DNA of 64,000 nucleotides from NCBI GenBank assembly GCA_016713965.1, contig JADJOC010000009.1, positions 558,001 to 622,000 on the forward strand, read 5' to 3'. Position 1 is the stretch's first letter, and each line of letters opens with the position of its first letter. Origin of the DNA: Chitinophagaceae bacterium. Lineage in GTDB: Bacteria; Bacteroidota; Bacteroidia; Chitinophagales; Chitinophagaceae. The notes under the pieces are model-generated. The model was not told the origin of the DNA and searched no databases. It was given only the letters and a program-made list of their open reading frames with translations. A program made the position numbers and the translations under genes. Positions 46,087-54,962 of this stretch are shown one piece after another.

Positions 46087-46415
46087 TGGCAGTACTTAAA
46101 GCGACCAAAACTAAACAAAGCTTAAAGAAAAAAGGCTTTACCCAATACGACTCACATCATCATTATTTTGAATTTTGGCATGATGGTAAAGTTATTGCTA
46201 CTACTTATATAAGTCATAATAGTGAAGACATAGACGAATATTTAATAAAGGCAATGAGTAAACAATGCCTTATGGACAAGCCATTTTTTGTTGAGTTTGT
46301 TAGGTGTACCAAATCAAAAGACGACTATATTAGTCTATTAAAATCTAAAGGTGAAATAGTTGATATGCCTATTGTACAAATACCTACACAGGAATTGAAG
46401 AAAAAGAAGAAATAA
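46086..46415 (+). CDS. HicA-like small protein coupled to the upstream gene
   Basis: The 109-residue product contains LKKKGFTQYDSHHHYFEFWH and then KVIATTYISHNSEDIDEYLI. The order of an N-terminal helix, a GF turn and a His-bearing strand pair resembles the double-stranded-RNA-binding-like fold of HicA toxins. It is longer than classic HicA (about 60-80 residues) and ends in a Lys-rich tail. The start codon overlaps the stop of the upstream gene by one base. The identification is moderate; another nucleic-acid-binding role is possible. Confidence 0.5.
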   Translation: MAVLKATKTKQSLKKKGFTQYDSHHHYFEFWHDGKVIATTYISHNSEDIDEYLIKAMSKQCLMDKPFFVEFVRCTKSKDDYISLLKSKGEIVDMPIVQIPTQELKKKKK

Positions 46416-46815
46416 ATTCTATCTAACCTGGCAATTTTCAAAGAACTAATTGGCTCGACAAAAAATAGGAAACATCCAACAGTCCAAAAAAAAATTACAA
46501 ATTTTATAAAGCGGGTTTATTTAATTTATGCAGTATGATACATCAGGGTCTCATGCTTGCGCTGCAAAGCCTGGCTATGAAGAGTCCGCTGGGAAAGTAA
46601 AAATTACCTTCCGGCACACGATGGGATAATTGAAAAGATTTAAAGAGTTGTTCGGTGCAATGTTTTTTGCCTTGCGCAAAAAGTAAACAACAAACTATCC
46701 TGATATTTGTTCTATTCACACTATGTGAGTACCTTCCAGTTGTGCAACAAGCATAAGGGCTTTGTATTAAACGTAATGCTATGAGCGACCTGAAAAAATC
46801 AACCATAGACAATAA
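46416..46815. other. 400-base intergenic region before the Crp-family gene
   Basis: It contains repeat F1 (46530-46596). The rest has no convincing gene: a short frame MSDLKKSTIDNK near 46780 and a minus-strand frame lacking any family features are probably chance. CTATTCACACTATGTGAGTA near 46712-46731 contains a near-palindrome TCACAC...GTGAGT that could be a Crp/Fnr-type binding site upstream of the regulator, but this is speculative. Confidence 0.4.
46530..46596 (+). repeat. Direct repeat F1 (bracketing the Crp/YCII pair)
   Basis: CATCAGGGTCTCATGCTTGC, GCTGCAAAGCCTGGCTATG and CCGCTGGGAAAG are matched by the same words with few changes at 47841-47913. The two copies are in the same direction on either side of the Crp-family and YCII genes. 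Confidence 0.7.
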
Positions 46816-47385
46816 ATGATAAGAGTTTTACGCAATCATATAACGGGCAGGCTTGGAAATGACCTTGACAATTTAGATAAGGTTCTTTCTATTTTTAAAC
46901 ATATCACGACCAAACGAAACGAACAACTTTTACAGCAAGGCGACATTTGTAAATACGTTTATTTTATTGCCAAAGGTTGTTTACAGGTATACGTTTACGA
47001 CAAAGACTTTAATGAAACCACAAGGGACATTGTAGTTGAAGACAATTGGTGTTCGGAACTTTTGAGTTTTGGAAGTGGTAAACCTGCAACTGAAAATATA
47101 CGAACTGTGGAACCTTGCGAACTTTTTGCAATAGACAGGCAAAATTTTCAAACCTTGATAGAAACCGTGCCACAGTTCGACAAAGTTTATAAACAAATCC
47201 TTGAAGCATCTTATGCCAATTCTGTTTATCGCATCAACACATTCGTTTCGATGTCAGCATTAGACAGAATAAAATGGTTAATGGAATACCGGCCTATGCT
47301 GATGACAAGAATTTCAAGTAAACTAATTGCATCCTATTTGGGTATCAACAAAGACGTTTTTAGTCGGCTAAAAGCCAAATTGTAA
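46816..47385 (+). CDS. Crp/Fnr family transcriptional regulator
   Basis: The 189-residue product has an N-terminal cyclic-nucleotide-type beta barrel (LLQQGDICKYVYFIAKGCLQ, then TVEPCELFAIDRQNFQTLIE) and a C-terminal segment SSKLIASYLGINKDVFSRLKA, the helix-turn-helix recognition region typical of Bacteroidota Crp-like proteins. The cAMP-binding residues are not conserved enough to assume cAMP as ligand. It is followed 79 bases later by a YCII-domain gene and the pair lies between direct repeats F1 and F2. The frame is intact. Confidence 0.85.
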   Translation: MIRVLRNHITGRLGNDLDNLDKVLSIFKHITTKRNEQLLQQGDICKYVYFIAKGCLQVYVYDKDFNETTRDIVVEDNWCSELLSFGSGKPATENIRTVEPCELFAIDRQNFQTLIETVPQFDKVYKQILEASYANSVYRINTFVSMSALDRIKWLMEYRPMLMTRISSKLIASYLGINKDVFSRLKAKL

Positions 47386-47464
47386 AACATCGACTTTTGT
47401 CATCGTTCACGGAAATATAATTGCTGAATTTTACATTATTATTCGCAATTAAAATTTTAAAATC

Positions 47465-47818
47465 ATGACAGAGTATTTATTATTATTTCGCAATGCAAGT
47501 GCTGAGAATGGTTATTTGGCAACTTCACAAGATATGGCTGAAGATATGCCTAAATGGCAATCCTGGATAGGAAATATCGCAATGCAGGGAAAACTGATTC
47601 ATTCGGCACCGGTTCGTTATGAAGCTACAATTGTAAAAACCGATGGTGTTTTTGTTGGACCACACAAAGAAAATGACAGCGTTTTAGTTTCGGGTTTTTT
47701 AATCTGTAAATCAGATAGTTTAGAAGAAGTGCAAGAATGGGGCACAACCTGCCCAATACTTAAATATCCGAACAGTTCGGTAGAAATTAGACCGCTAATT
47801 CCTTTTCCAACTAATTAA
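47465..47818 (+). CDS. YCII-domain protein
   Basis: The 117-residue product (EYLLLFRNASAENGYLATSQ, WQSWIGNIAMQGKLIHSAPV, VSGFLICKSDSLEEVQEWG, VEIRPLIPF) has the ferredoxin-like fold of the YCII/DGPF family. Members are thought to be small enzymes or stress-related proteins, with no single defined reaction. It is probably regulated by, or co-transferred with, the Crp-family gene just upstream. The frame is intact. Confidence 0.85.
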   Translation: MTEYLLLFRNASAENGYLATSQDMAEDMPKWQSWIGNIAMQGKLIHSAPVRYEATIVKTDGVFVGPHKENDSVLVSGFLICKSDSLEEVQEWGTTCPILKYPNSSVEIRPLIPFPTN

Positions 47819-47840
47819 AATTGGTTCTTTGTTCGTTTAA

Positions 47841-47913
47841 TTTCATACAGCATAACACATCGGGGTCTCATACTTGCGCTGCGAAGCCCGGCTATGCCCC
47901 CCCGCTGGGAAAG
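47841..47913 (+). repeat. Direct repeat F2
   Basis: CATCGGGGTCTCATACTTGC, GCTGCGAAGCCCGGCTATG and CCGCTGGGAAAG match repeat F1 closely. It lies 23 bases after the YCII gene. Confidence 0.7.
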
Positions 47914-47978
47914 AAATATAAGCAATTAAGAATGAAAATTGAGATAGATAAGTGGTTGAGATAAAACAAAACATAATT

Positions 47979-48081
47979 AAAGCCCAATAGCAGTACTACC
48001 GATAAACGGATTGCGACCCCGCCTCCGGACGGGGCAGGCTACAACGATGATGCCACAAAGAACCGAAGCTGGTATCAAAAA
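47979..48081 (+). repeat. Dispersed intergenic repeat, copy C (CCCCGCCTCCGGACGGGG core)
   Basis: The left flank is AAGCCCAATAGCAGTACTAC and the right flank ACAACGATGATGCCACAAAG ... AAGCTGGTATCAAAAA. The central palindrome is CCCCGCCTCCGGACGGGG. The flanks match copies A and B while the core differs. It lies between convergent genes (YCII and nrdJ). Confidence 0.8.
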
Positions 48082-48109
48082 TAACAAAACGCCACTCAAA
48101 AGAGTGGCG
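48082..48109 (-). terminator. Intrinsic terminator of nrdJ
   Basis: On the minus strand CGCCACTC and GAGTGGCG pair across a TTTT loop, followed by TTTTGTTATTTTT. It is 37 bases downstream of the nrdJ stop. Confidence 0.85.
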
Positions 48110-48146
48110 CTTGAAGTTCATGGATTTTTTTATGTTTAGTACCTAT

Positions 48147-51100
48147 CTAACTGCATCCCATACTGTTGCCACAATTTAAGCATTTGTAACAGGTACCGCT
48201 ACGAATGGTAATATGGCCACAGGTATTGCAAGCCGGTGCATCACTTTGCATATTTTTTGCTGCTGCATTTACTGCATCCATCCCTTTAGATGAATTTGCT
48301 GCTTTATAAGTTGCTTTTTCAGCCTGCACATTGCCTGCAGGCTGAACTGTGCCCGTCAGCCTTACATCACTTAGCTCATGTTTGCGTTCGCCGATGGTAG
48401 GTGAATTTTCATCCCAGCTTTCATTGCCTAAATTTTGTACTTCGGGTTTATCCAATACATGCACCAAATCTGTCCTGCCCAAATATTCATAAGCCAATAC
48501 ACGGAACATAAAATCAATAATAGAAGTAGTGGTTTTAATATTTGGATGATCTACCATACCTGCCGGTTCAAAACGGGTAAACACAAATTTTTCTACATAT
48601 TCTTCCAGCGGAACACCATATTGTAACCCGATAGAAATGGCTATAGCAAAACAGTTGAGCATGCTACGCATGGTAGCGCCTTCTTTTGCCATATCAATAA
48701 ATATTTCACCAACAGTGCCATCACCATATTCGCCGGTACGCAGGAATAATGCTTGGCCGTTTATTTTTGCTTTTTGCGTAAAGCCCCTGCGCTTGGCTGG
48801 TAGTGTGTGAACCATCACGGTATAATGCATTTGCTTTTAGACCCAGCTCCCAACTCATGCGGTAGCAGTCTGCTATTTCATCTACCGTAGCCTCGTTAGG
48901 GAGGTTAATGGTTTTACTGATGGCGCCACTCAAAAACGGCTGAGCTGCAGCCATCATGCGTATATGCCCGTGGGCATGTATGTAACGCTGGCCTATCTGT
49001 CCGCATTTGTTTGCACAATCAAATACAGGTAAATGCTCATTCTTTAAATGTGGTGCGCCTTCTACGGTCATTGTACCACAGATATAAATATTGGCTGCTT
49101 CAATTTGTTCATCACTAAATCCTAAAGCCTCCAGTAAACTCCATTCAAAATCGTGGTACTGAGCTGGGGTAAAGCCCAGGCGCTGTAAGCAGGCTTCGCC
49201 AAAAGTATATACGTTAAATACAAAACCTATTTCAAAAGCACTGCCCAATGCGGCTTCTACCTTTTTTAATTCTTCTGCTGTAAATCCTTTTTCCAGTAAA
49301 CTTTCAGTATTGATGAAAGGCGCTCCTTTTAAAGTAGCATGTCCTTTAGCATAATTTACAATATCAACAATTTCTTTTTCGCCATATTGCAAATTGCGCA
49401 ATGCCTGCGGCACACTTTGATTAATAATTTTAAAGTAACCGCCGCCGCTTAATTTTTTAAATTTTACTAGGGCAAAATCCGGTTCTACCCCGGTAGTATC
49501 ACAGTCCATTACCAACCCGATAGTACCGGTAGGGGCAATTACTGTAGTCTGGGCATTGCGGTAACCATATTTTTCGCCCAGCTGTACGGCATCGTCCCAT
49601 GCTTTGGTAGCTGCTTTTAATAAATAATCGGGGCAATATTTTGAATTAATACCCTGGGGTTTTATTTCAAGGCCTTCGTAAGCATCCTGTGCATCATATG
49701 CAGCAGCACGGTGGTTGCGCATTACACGTAGCATATGCTCCTTATTTTGAGAATATTGTGCAAAAGGCTCTAAGAAGCTGGCCATTTCTGCCGAAGTTTT
49801 ATAGGCTACACCGGTCATGATTGCTGTAATAGCTCCTGCGATACCTCTTGCTTGTTCGCTATCGTAAGGTATTCCGCTTACCATAAGCATGCTGCCCAAG
49901 TTAGCATAGCCTAAACCCAATGTTCTATAATCATAGCTTAACTGAGCCACTTCTTTAGAAGGGAATTGCGCCATCAGCACACTAATTTCCAATACAACTG
50001 TCCATACGCGGCAGGTATATTCAAAACCTTCTACATCAAGGGTATTATTACTTTCATTAAAAAACCTGCGAAGGTTAACACTGGCTAAATTGCAAGCGGT
50101 GTTATCTAAAAACATATACTCACTGCATGGATTAGACGCTCTTATCGACCCGCCTTCAGGGCAGGTGTGCCATTCATTGATAGTGGTGTCATATTGAGCT
50201 CCGGGATCAGCACATTTCCAGGCAGCGTGGCTGATCTGGTTCCATAATTTTTGAGCAGGCACTTTTTTCATTGTCTTTCCATCACTTCTTCCTTTTAATT
50301 CCCAATCGCCATTTTCATCCAATACTTTAAAAAATGAATTGGGAATACGAACGGAGTTATTACTGTTCTGCCCGCTTACGGTACGATAGGCTTCTCCTTC
50401 GTAATCGCTGGGATATCCGGCGGCAATTAATGCGGCCACTTTTTTTTCTTCTTCTACTTTCCAGTTTACAAAATTTTCTATTTCGGGGTGATCAAGATCC
50501 AAGCAAACCATTTTGGCTGCCCTACGGGTGGTACCACCGCTTTTAATAGCTCCGGCAGACCTGTCCCCTATCTTTAAAAAGCTCATTAACCCGCTGGACG
50601 TTCCGCCACCACTTAGCTTTTCTCCTTCTCCACGGATGCTGCTGAAATTTGTGCCTACACCGCTCCCATATTTAAATATACGGGCCTCACGTACCCAAAG
50701 ATCCATAATACCGCCTTCATTTACCAGATCATCATCTACACTTAGGATGAAACAGTTGTGAACAACTATTCCATTTGCAGTAAATTGAGAAGATGTTGTT
50801 TGAATGTCATAGACTTCCTCTTTGCCAACATAATCGATACTAAGAACTGTTAGTTCGGACAAATCTTTTTTTGTTTTTCCATCAACTTCATTATTTAGCA
50901 GGTAGAGTTTAGATTTTTTTTCAGTACTTACAAACCCAATCAAATATTCAAATTTTACTCTTTCTGAAAAATAAGCAATGGTTACCTGGTAATGATTATG
51001 CCTGTCTTCTCTACTATCATTTACCAAAGAAATATTACTGTAAATACCTAATGACAAAAGTAATATTTGTACCTCATGAGCTAGCTCTTCACTTATGGTA

Positions 51101-52500
51101 GTTAAAACAATGTCTCCGGAATTTCTGCTATCTTCTTTTCTAATACGTACTGTTCCATCTGCCTGAAACAGGCTACGCAAAAAAGCCGCTTTTTCCGGGA
51201 TAGAACCTTTCATGATAATTTCCGGTACAGCCGCATTTAATGAAGTTTGATTTAACTCATACGCTTCTACAAATGGATCAACATTTTTAGAATCATATTT
51301 TACAATACGATATAAATCGCTTACAGATTTTCGAATAACTACTTTGTATGTGCCAAAAATACTGGTGAATAAATTGCTAACATAAGCATATTCATCTTCA
51401 TTGATTGTGATGGCGCCAAACATTGTAGTTTTTTTATTCCTATTATATTTGCCATAATAACCATCACCTACAATCCAACCAGCCAATGCTGCTTTGTGAA
51501 TTTTCTCAACTAATATATTATCATCACCTTCCTTATGGGTATTATTTTCGTTAGTATTGTCATTATTTAAATAATGTTCAATAAAACTGGATTGGTTATC
51601 TGTTGCAGCGGACTCTATCATCATTTCTTTCACCAAGGCCAATTCTGAAGAGGCCTTGCCCTTCAAAGCATATTGCTGCACTTTTTTCCCCAACAAGGTT
51701 TTTAATTCGGCCCAGTCATAATTACCACCATCTTTTTTACGCTTATCGGCACTCCACACCAGGTGGTCATCGGTAAACTCTATAAAATTACCATTGCTTA
51801 ATGTGGCACGGTAAATATGCTTTATACCATTATTTTTAACAGCTAATATTGAAACAAATTCATTGCCATCAAACACTTTTATATCTGTACGATTATTATC
51901 TACAATTTCACCAATTTCGAAAATCCCCTTATTAGTAAATAGTTTTGTATTATATCGTGCACAAGCATGGGGCTGTGGTCTTTCATATGCCGAGGTAGAT
52001 TTTTTCAACATCCCGTCTTCAGCATCTACATAATAATGGCCTTGTGGCTTGCCTTGTATGCCATACACTTCGTATAATCCTGTATTAAACCATTGGGGGC
52101 TGTTAGGCACACAGGCCTGGTTTAAGATAGAATATACCAATTCATCATAAAATACCTGGGCATCTTTTTCAGTGGCAAAATATCCATTTCTTTCGCCCCA
52201 TACCCTCCAGCAATGTGCCATGCGGTGGGCTACCTGTTTACAGTGGTTTCCCTGCCGGTAGTGCCATCAGGCTGAGGTACGCCTGCCTTACGAAAATATT
52301 TTTGTGCCAGTATATCTGTAGCAATCTGGCTCCACCCGGCAGGCACTTCTACATTATCCATTTGAAATACTATTTCGCCGGTAGGGTTTTTAATTACCGA
52401 TGTGCGGTAATCGTACTCAAACATATCATAAGGATTAACACCTTCTTTTGTATATTGGCGACTAAATTGTAACTTTTTTTGTTTGTTTTTTTGCTGACAT
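48147..52500 (-). CDS. nrdJ: Vitamin B12-dependent (class II) ribonucleotide reductase with an intein; frame broken three times
   Basis: The enzyme reduces ribonucleotides to deoxyribonucleotides using adenosylcobalamin. The ATG at 52500 opens [44 protein letters not shown] and [15 protein letters not shown] follow. The catalytic part has [20 protein letters not shown] and the [20 protein letters not shown] radical-site segment. The C-terminus ends in a zinc ribbon, [20 protein letters not shown]. Frame breaks lie at the T7 run 52474-52480, at 52237-52239 (one A missing on the coding strand) and near 48795-48815. At the last site the usual linker of dozens of residues between YRDGS and [12 protein letters not shown] is also missing. 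The intein at 50755-51963 must be spliced out to give an active protein. Confidence 0.93.
50755..51963 (-). mobile_element. NrdJ intein with LAGLIDADG-type homing endonuclease (403 residues)
   Basis: The insertion splits the conserved extein sequence RPQPHA / [11 protein letters not shown]. It starts with Cys ([20 protein letters not shown], codon at 51961-51963) and ends with His-Asn ([10 protein letters not shown], last codon 50755-50757) before extein Cys+1: the standard residues for protein splicing. Block B appears as [13 protein letters not shown]. The central part has two dodecapeptide-like motifs, [12 protein letters not shown] and [11 protein letters not shown], as in active LAGLIDADG endonucleases. 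The insertion is in frame and uninterrupted over all 403 codons. The +1 Cys is probably one of the redox-active cysteines of class II reductases, an inference from its position. Confidence 0.92.
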
Positions 52501-53014
52501 AATCTTAACGAGGTTTAATGGATTTTAGGTGAAAAATTTATGGATCAGGAGAACGAAAGTATTAGATGTTACTCAGTATTCATAATTCTAAATATTAACA
52601 GTTGTGGAAAAAGAGTGGGTAATTTTTTTTTAAGTAATAGTGCATTGATTTTTAAAAGTTTTTAACATTAATGTGGATAGATTTATTTTTTTAGGTAATA
52701 ACCATACTGAATAATTTTACAATTTAGTTTAACGTAAATTATCAGGAAATAGTTCTTGTAAATAAATAGCTGAAGTTTAACTGTTTAGATAAACAGCCAA
52801 AACAGTAACAAAGCCGGGAAAAACGTATATGAATGTATTAATAAGTTAAAAAAGAACCAGCCTTGTGAGAATTGAAAACTTGCTGATGAAGACACTAATT
52901 CTTTGTATTATATTTTGAATTATTCAATGCGAAACTTACTACCTGGGGGATATAAAACTTTATTTAACTGGTTAAGAACTTTACGCCTTAATTATATAGG
53001 AAAGCAAGATAGAG
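52501..53014. other. AT-rich intergenic region upstream of nrdJ
   Basis: No gene is seen in 514 bases. There is no cobalamin-riboswitch core that I can recognise, although the downstream enzyme uses B12. TGTGGAAAA (52603-52611) and TGTGGATAG (52672-52680) each differ by one base from the inverse DnaA box, with an AT-rich stretch between them. GTTTAACTGTTTAGATAAAC near 52775-52794 contains a weak palindrome. Confidence 0.4.
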
Positions 53015-53626
53015 CTAAGCTGCAATTCTCTGTAATATTACCTTACAAGGGATAGCTGATGTTACCTGCACATGATGATTTTTATAGAGAGGGATGGGAA
53101 AGTAATCTCCCGGAGTTAATGAATGCACTTTTTCATCAACGATTATATTACATGTACCTTCTATAATCAGAAATTTCTCATATTCGTTATCATGCACTTC
53201 CTCAGGAGCCATATGTTTTATCCAGGCTATCGCTGTAATAGCTCCCGGGGTGTATCCAATTATTTTTGCAAACATCTCTTTAAAATCGCCTGGAGGCTGC
53301 ATATCAGCCCTGTTTAACCAATTTGTATAATCGTCAATGGATGAACCTGCATCTAAAATTGGTGGAAAAGTAGCAGGTTCGCCTTTTTGCATTCGTTCAG
53401 AATAATCTATAATTGCCATTAGAAATGGCTTTATTACAGGGTTAGGTGCTATGGCATGTGTATGGGCATATGTTTCTAAAGAAGTGCTTATTTTATCCAA
53501 TTCGCTTTTAATTTCGGCATAAGTTGATGCCATCTGCTCAACTTCATTTGTTTCTACGGGGTTGGTAATCCCTAACAAATAAGACTCTAATATCCCTGAT
53601 TCTATATATTTTTTTATATTACTCAT
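53015..53626 (-). CDS. Anti-sigma factor-like protein with C-terminal cupin domain
   Basis: The N-terminal part (IESGILESYLLGITNPVETN, MASTYAEIKSELDKI) resembles the helical N-terminus of Bacteroidota anti-sigma proteins. The C-terminal part (HDNEYEKFLIIEGTCNIIVD, LTPGDYFPIPLYKNHHVQV) is a ChrR-like cupin. The Cys/His zinc site of classic ChrR is not visible in the N-terminal half. Such genes normally follow an ECF sigma gene, and here the upstream gene is a broken sigma factor on the same strand. It has 203 residues and an intact frame. Confidence 0.8.
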   Translation of the reverse strand: MSNIKKYIESGILESYLLGITNPVETNEVEQMASTYAEIKSELDKISTSLETYAHTHAIAPNPVIKPFLMAIIDYSERMQKGEPATFPPILDAGSSIDDYTNWLNRADMQPPGDFKEMFAKIIGYTPGAITAIAWIKHMAPEEVHDNEYEKFLIIEGTCNIIVDEKVHSLTPGDYFPIPLYKNHHVQVTSAIPCKVILQRIAA

Positions 53627-53789
53627 TGCAGTACAGTAGCATTTTACTTATTGATTACCATTTACTTTTTTAAAAACAACTAATCCAAACACCTGATTTT
53701 TATTTTCCATAAGGCTTAGGTATATATTTTCTCCTAAAAATTTCAATTTGCACTATTATATACTAAATTATTACGATTTTGGTTTTCAT

Positions 53790-54079
53790 TATCATAAATA
53801 CCTGGTACAGCCTGTGTCACTTTCCTAGTGATTTTCAGCATCCATATAAAACAAAGCTTCCTTAGAAAAATCAAAACTGTGCTTCATTTACCACATTTTA
53901 ACAAAATATTTTTGTAAAAGCTCATCAGCTATTTTCTCATTGTCCACTATTTTAGTTATCATACCTAAAATTACCGGGGCATATCGGTCATATAATTCTC
54001 CAAATGTATTTTGGCAACCTTGTTGCATTAATTTAATCATATTATGCTCTGCATCATTTAGAAAAAAATTGTATTTCAT
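53790..54079 (-). pseudogene. ECF RNA polymerase sigma factor remnant
   Basis: From ATG 54079 the frame gives MIKLMQQGCQNTFGELYDRY, APVILGMITKIVDNEKIADE and FVKMW, the start of region 2 of an ECF sigma factor, and then stops (TAA at 53888-53890). After the stop, short pieces of region 2 (HSFDFSKEALF, then in another frame IWMLKITRK) are still readable down to about 53810. The DNA-binding region 4 is not found before the anti-sigma gene. An in-frame stop, a frameshift and the loss of region 4 together indicate true decay, unlike the single homopolymer breaks elsewhere. Confidence 0.75.
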
Positions 54080-54265
54080 AAAGTAGGATTAGGTAATTAT
54101 ACTTAATTAAGTGCTAGGATAGTCCAAAAATACAATCTTATGGCAGTTTTATACCATATTAATTTATATTTTTTACCTGGATTTTTGCAAAAACCAATTA
54201 TTTTAGTAGCTTGTATGCTGAGAATAATACTTAAACTTATTTTTTACTAATCAAAATTCTACAAA

Positions 54266-54466
54266 ATGTCAAACATGTTAACAGCATACTGCATGAAAAC
54301 CAAGGAAAAAAATGTACCAATGCAAGATGCAGTAATAACCAAGACTTCCCGTGGCGGTTATATGGCCCAGGGCCATGATGGCAAAGGAAATAAAATGACC
54401 ACTATGCTTGCCGAAGAAAAAGCTTTGCAGGCTGTAAAAGATGGTGTGGCGAAAAAGGGTTGGTAA
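54266..54466 (+). CDS. Small DUF5679-like protein lacking its cysteines
   Basis: The 66-residue product (AYCMKTKEKNVPMQDAVITK, GGYMAQGHDGKGNKMTTML) follows the pattern AYCVKCKKKxxM...G.PA.xGxCPxCGxKM of DUF5679 zinc ribbons, but the second CxxC cysteines are replaced by other residues. It therefore probably no longer binds zinc in the usual way. A C-terminal helix (EEKALQAVKDGVAKKGW) is added. It stands alone between a sigma remnant and a terminator. Function is unknown. Confidence 0.65.
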   Translation: MSNMLTAYCMKTKEKNVPMQDAVITKTSRGGYMAQGHDGKGNKMTTMLAEEKALQAVKDGVAKKGW

Positions 54467-54480
54467 TGAATTAATTGATT

Positions 54481-54510
54481 ATTAAGGCTACCCTTTTAGG
54501 TAGCCTTAAT
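54481..54510. terminator. Two-way terminator hairpin
   Basis: ATTAAGGCTACC and GGTAGCCTTAAT form a 12-bp stem with a 6-base loop, between the convergent ends of the genes at 54466 and 54529. A-rich and T-rich stretches lie on either side. Confidence 0.85.
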
Positions 54511-54528
54511 AATTTATACAGAATTTTT

Positions 54529-54834
54529 TTACCATACTAATTGGTAACATTTTTCATCTATTGAATTCTGAATCTCAATTTTTATCAATAATTCTATCTC
54601 ATGGGTGGCATTTTTTATATCAATTGTTGAAAAAAATTTCTTAGCCCCTAACTCCAGATATAGCTTACCAAATATCTGTTTTGCTAAAAAAGGGGTAATT
54701 GTTGAAATATGTGAAAAAGCTATTTGGATTTTATCATTTTCTTCCTGTATTTTTTTTATGTCAGCGTATAAATTAGCAGGCATATTGCTTTCCGAAATTA
54801 CATTGCAATATGAATTTAAAGGAATTGTTTTCAT
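54529..54834 (-). CDS. STAS-like (DUF4325) domain protein
   Basis: The 101-residue product has IQIAFSHISTITPFLAKQIF, GKLYLELGAKKFFSTIDIKN and a C-terminal helix, resembling the DUF4325 STAS-like domain, where a strand is followed by a helix starting near a conserved (S/T)xxFxxxxFGKL. Such domains often act in regulatory switches with kinase-like partners, which are not present here. The assignment is by fold pattern and is moderate. Confidence 0.55.
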   Translation of the reverse strand: MKTIPLNSYCNVISESNMPANLYADIKKIQEENDKIQIAFSHISTITPFLAKQIFGKLYLELGAKKFFSTIDIKNATHEIELLIKIEIQNSIDEKCYQLVW

Positions 54835-54962
54835 AAAGGTTATTTTAGGGGATTGGAAAACAAAAACGCATTTTCGGGAATTTTATTTTATGCACTTCTT
54901 TTTAATATTAACACATAAAAAGATTTAGTGTTAAAAAGATAAAACCGGGCAGGAAGCATTTT

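Noticed and set aside
46543..46812. An 89-residue minus-strand frame upstream of the Crp-family gene
   Set aside because: It runs through repeat F1 and has no family features; similar frames arise from the repeat itself.
52501..53014. Cobalamin riboswitch before the B12-dependent nrdJ
   Set aside because: The conserved B12-box and core stems are not visible on the minus strand, so no riboswitch is reported.
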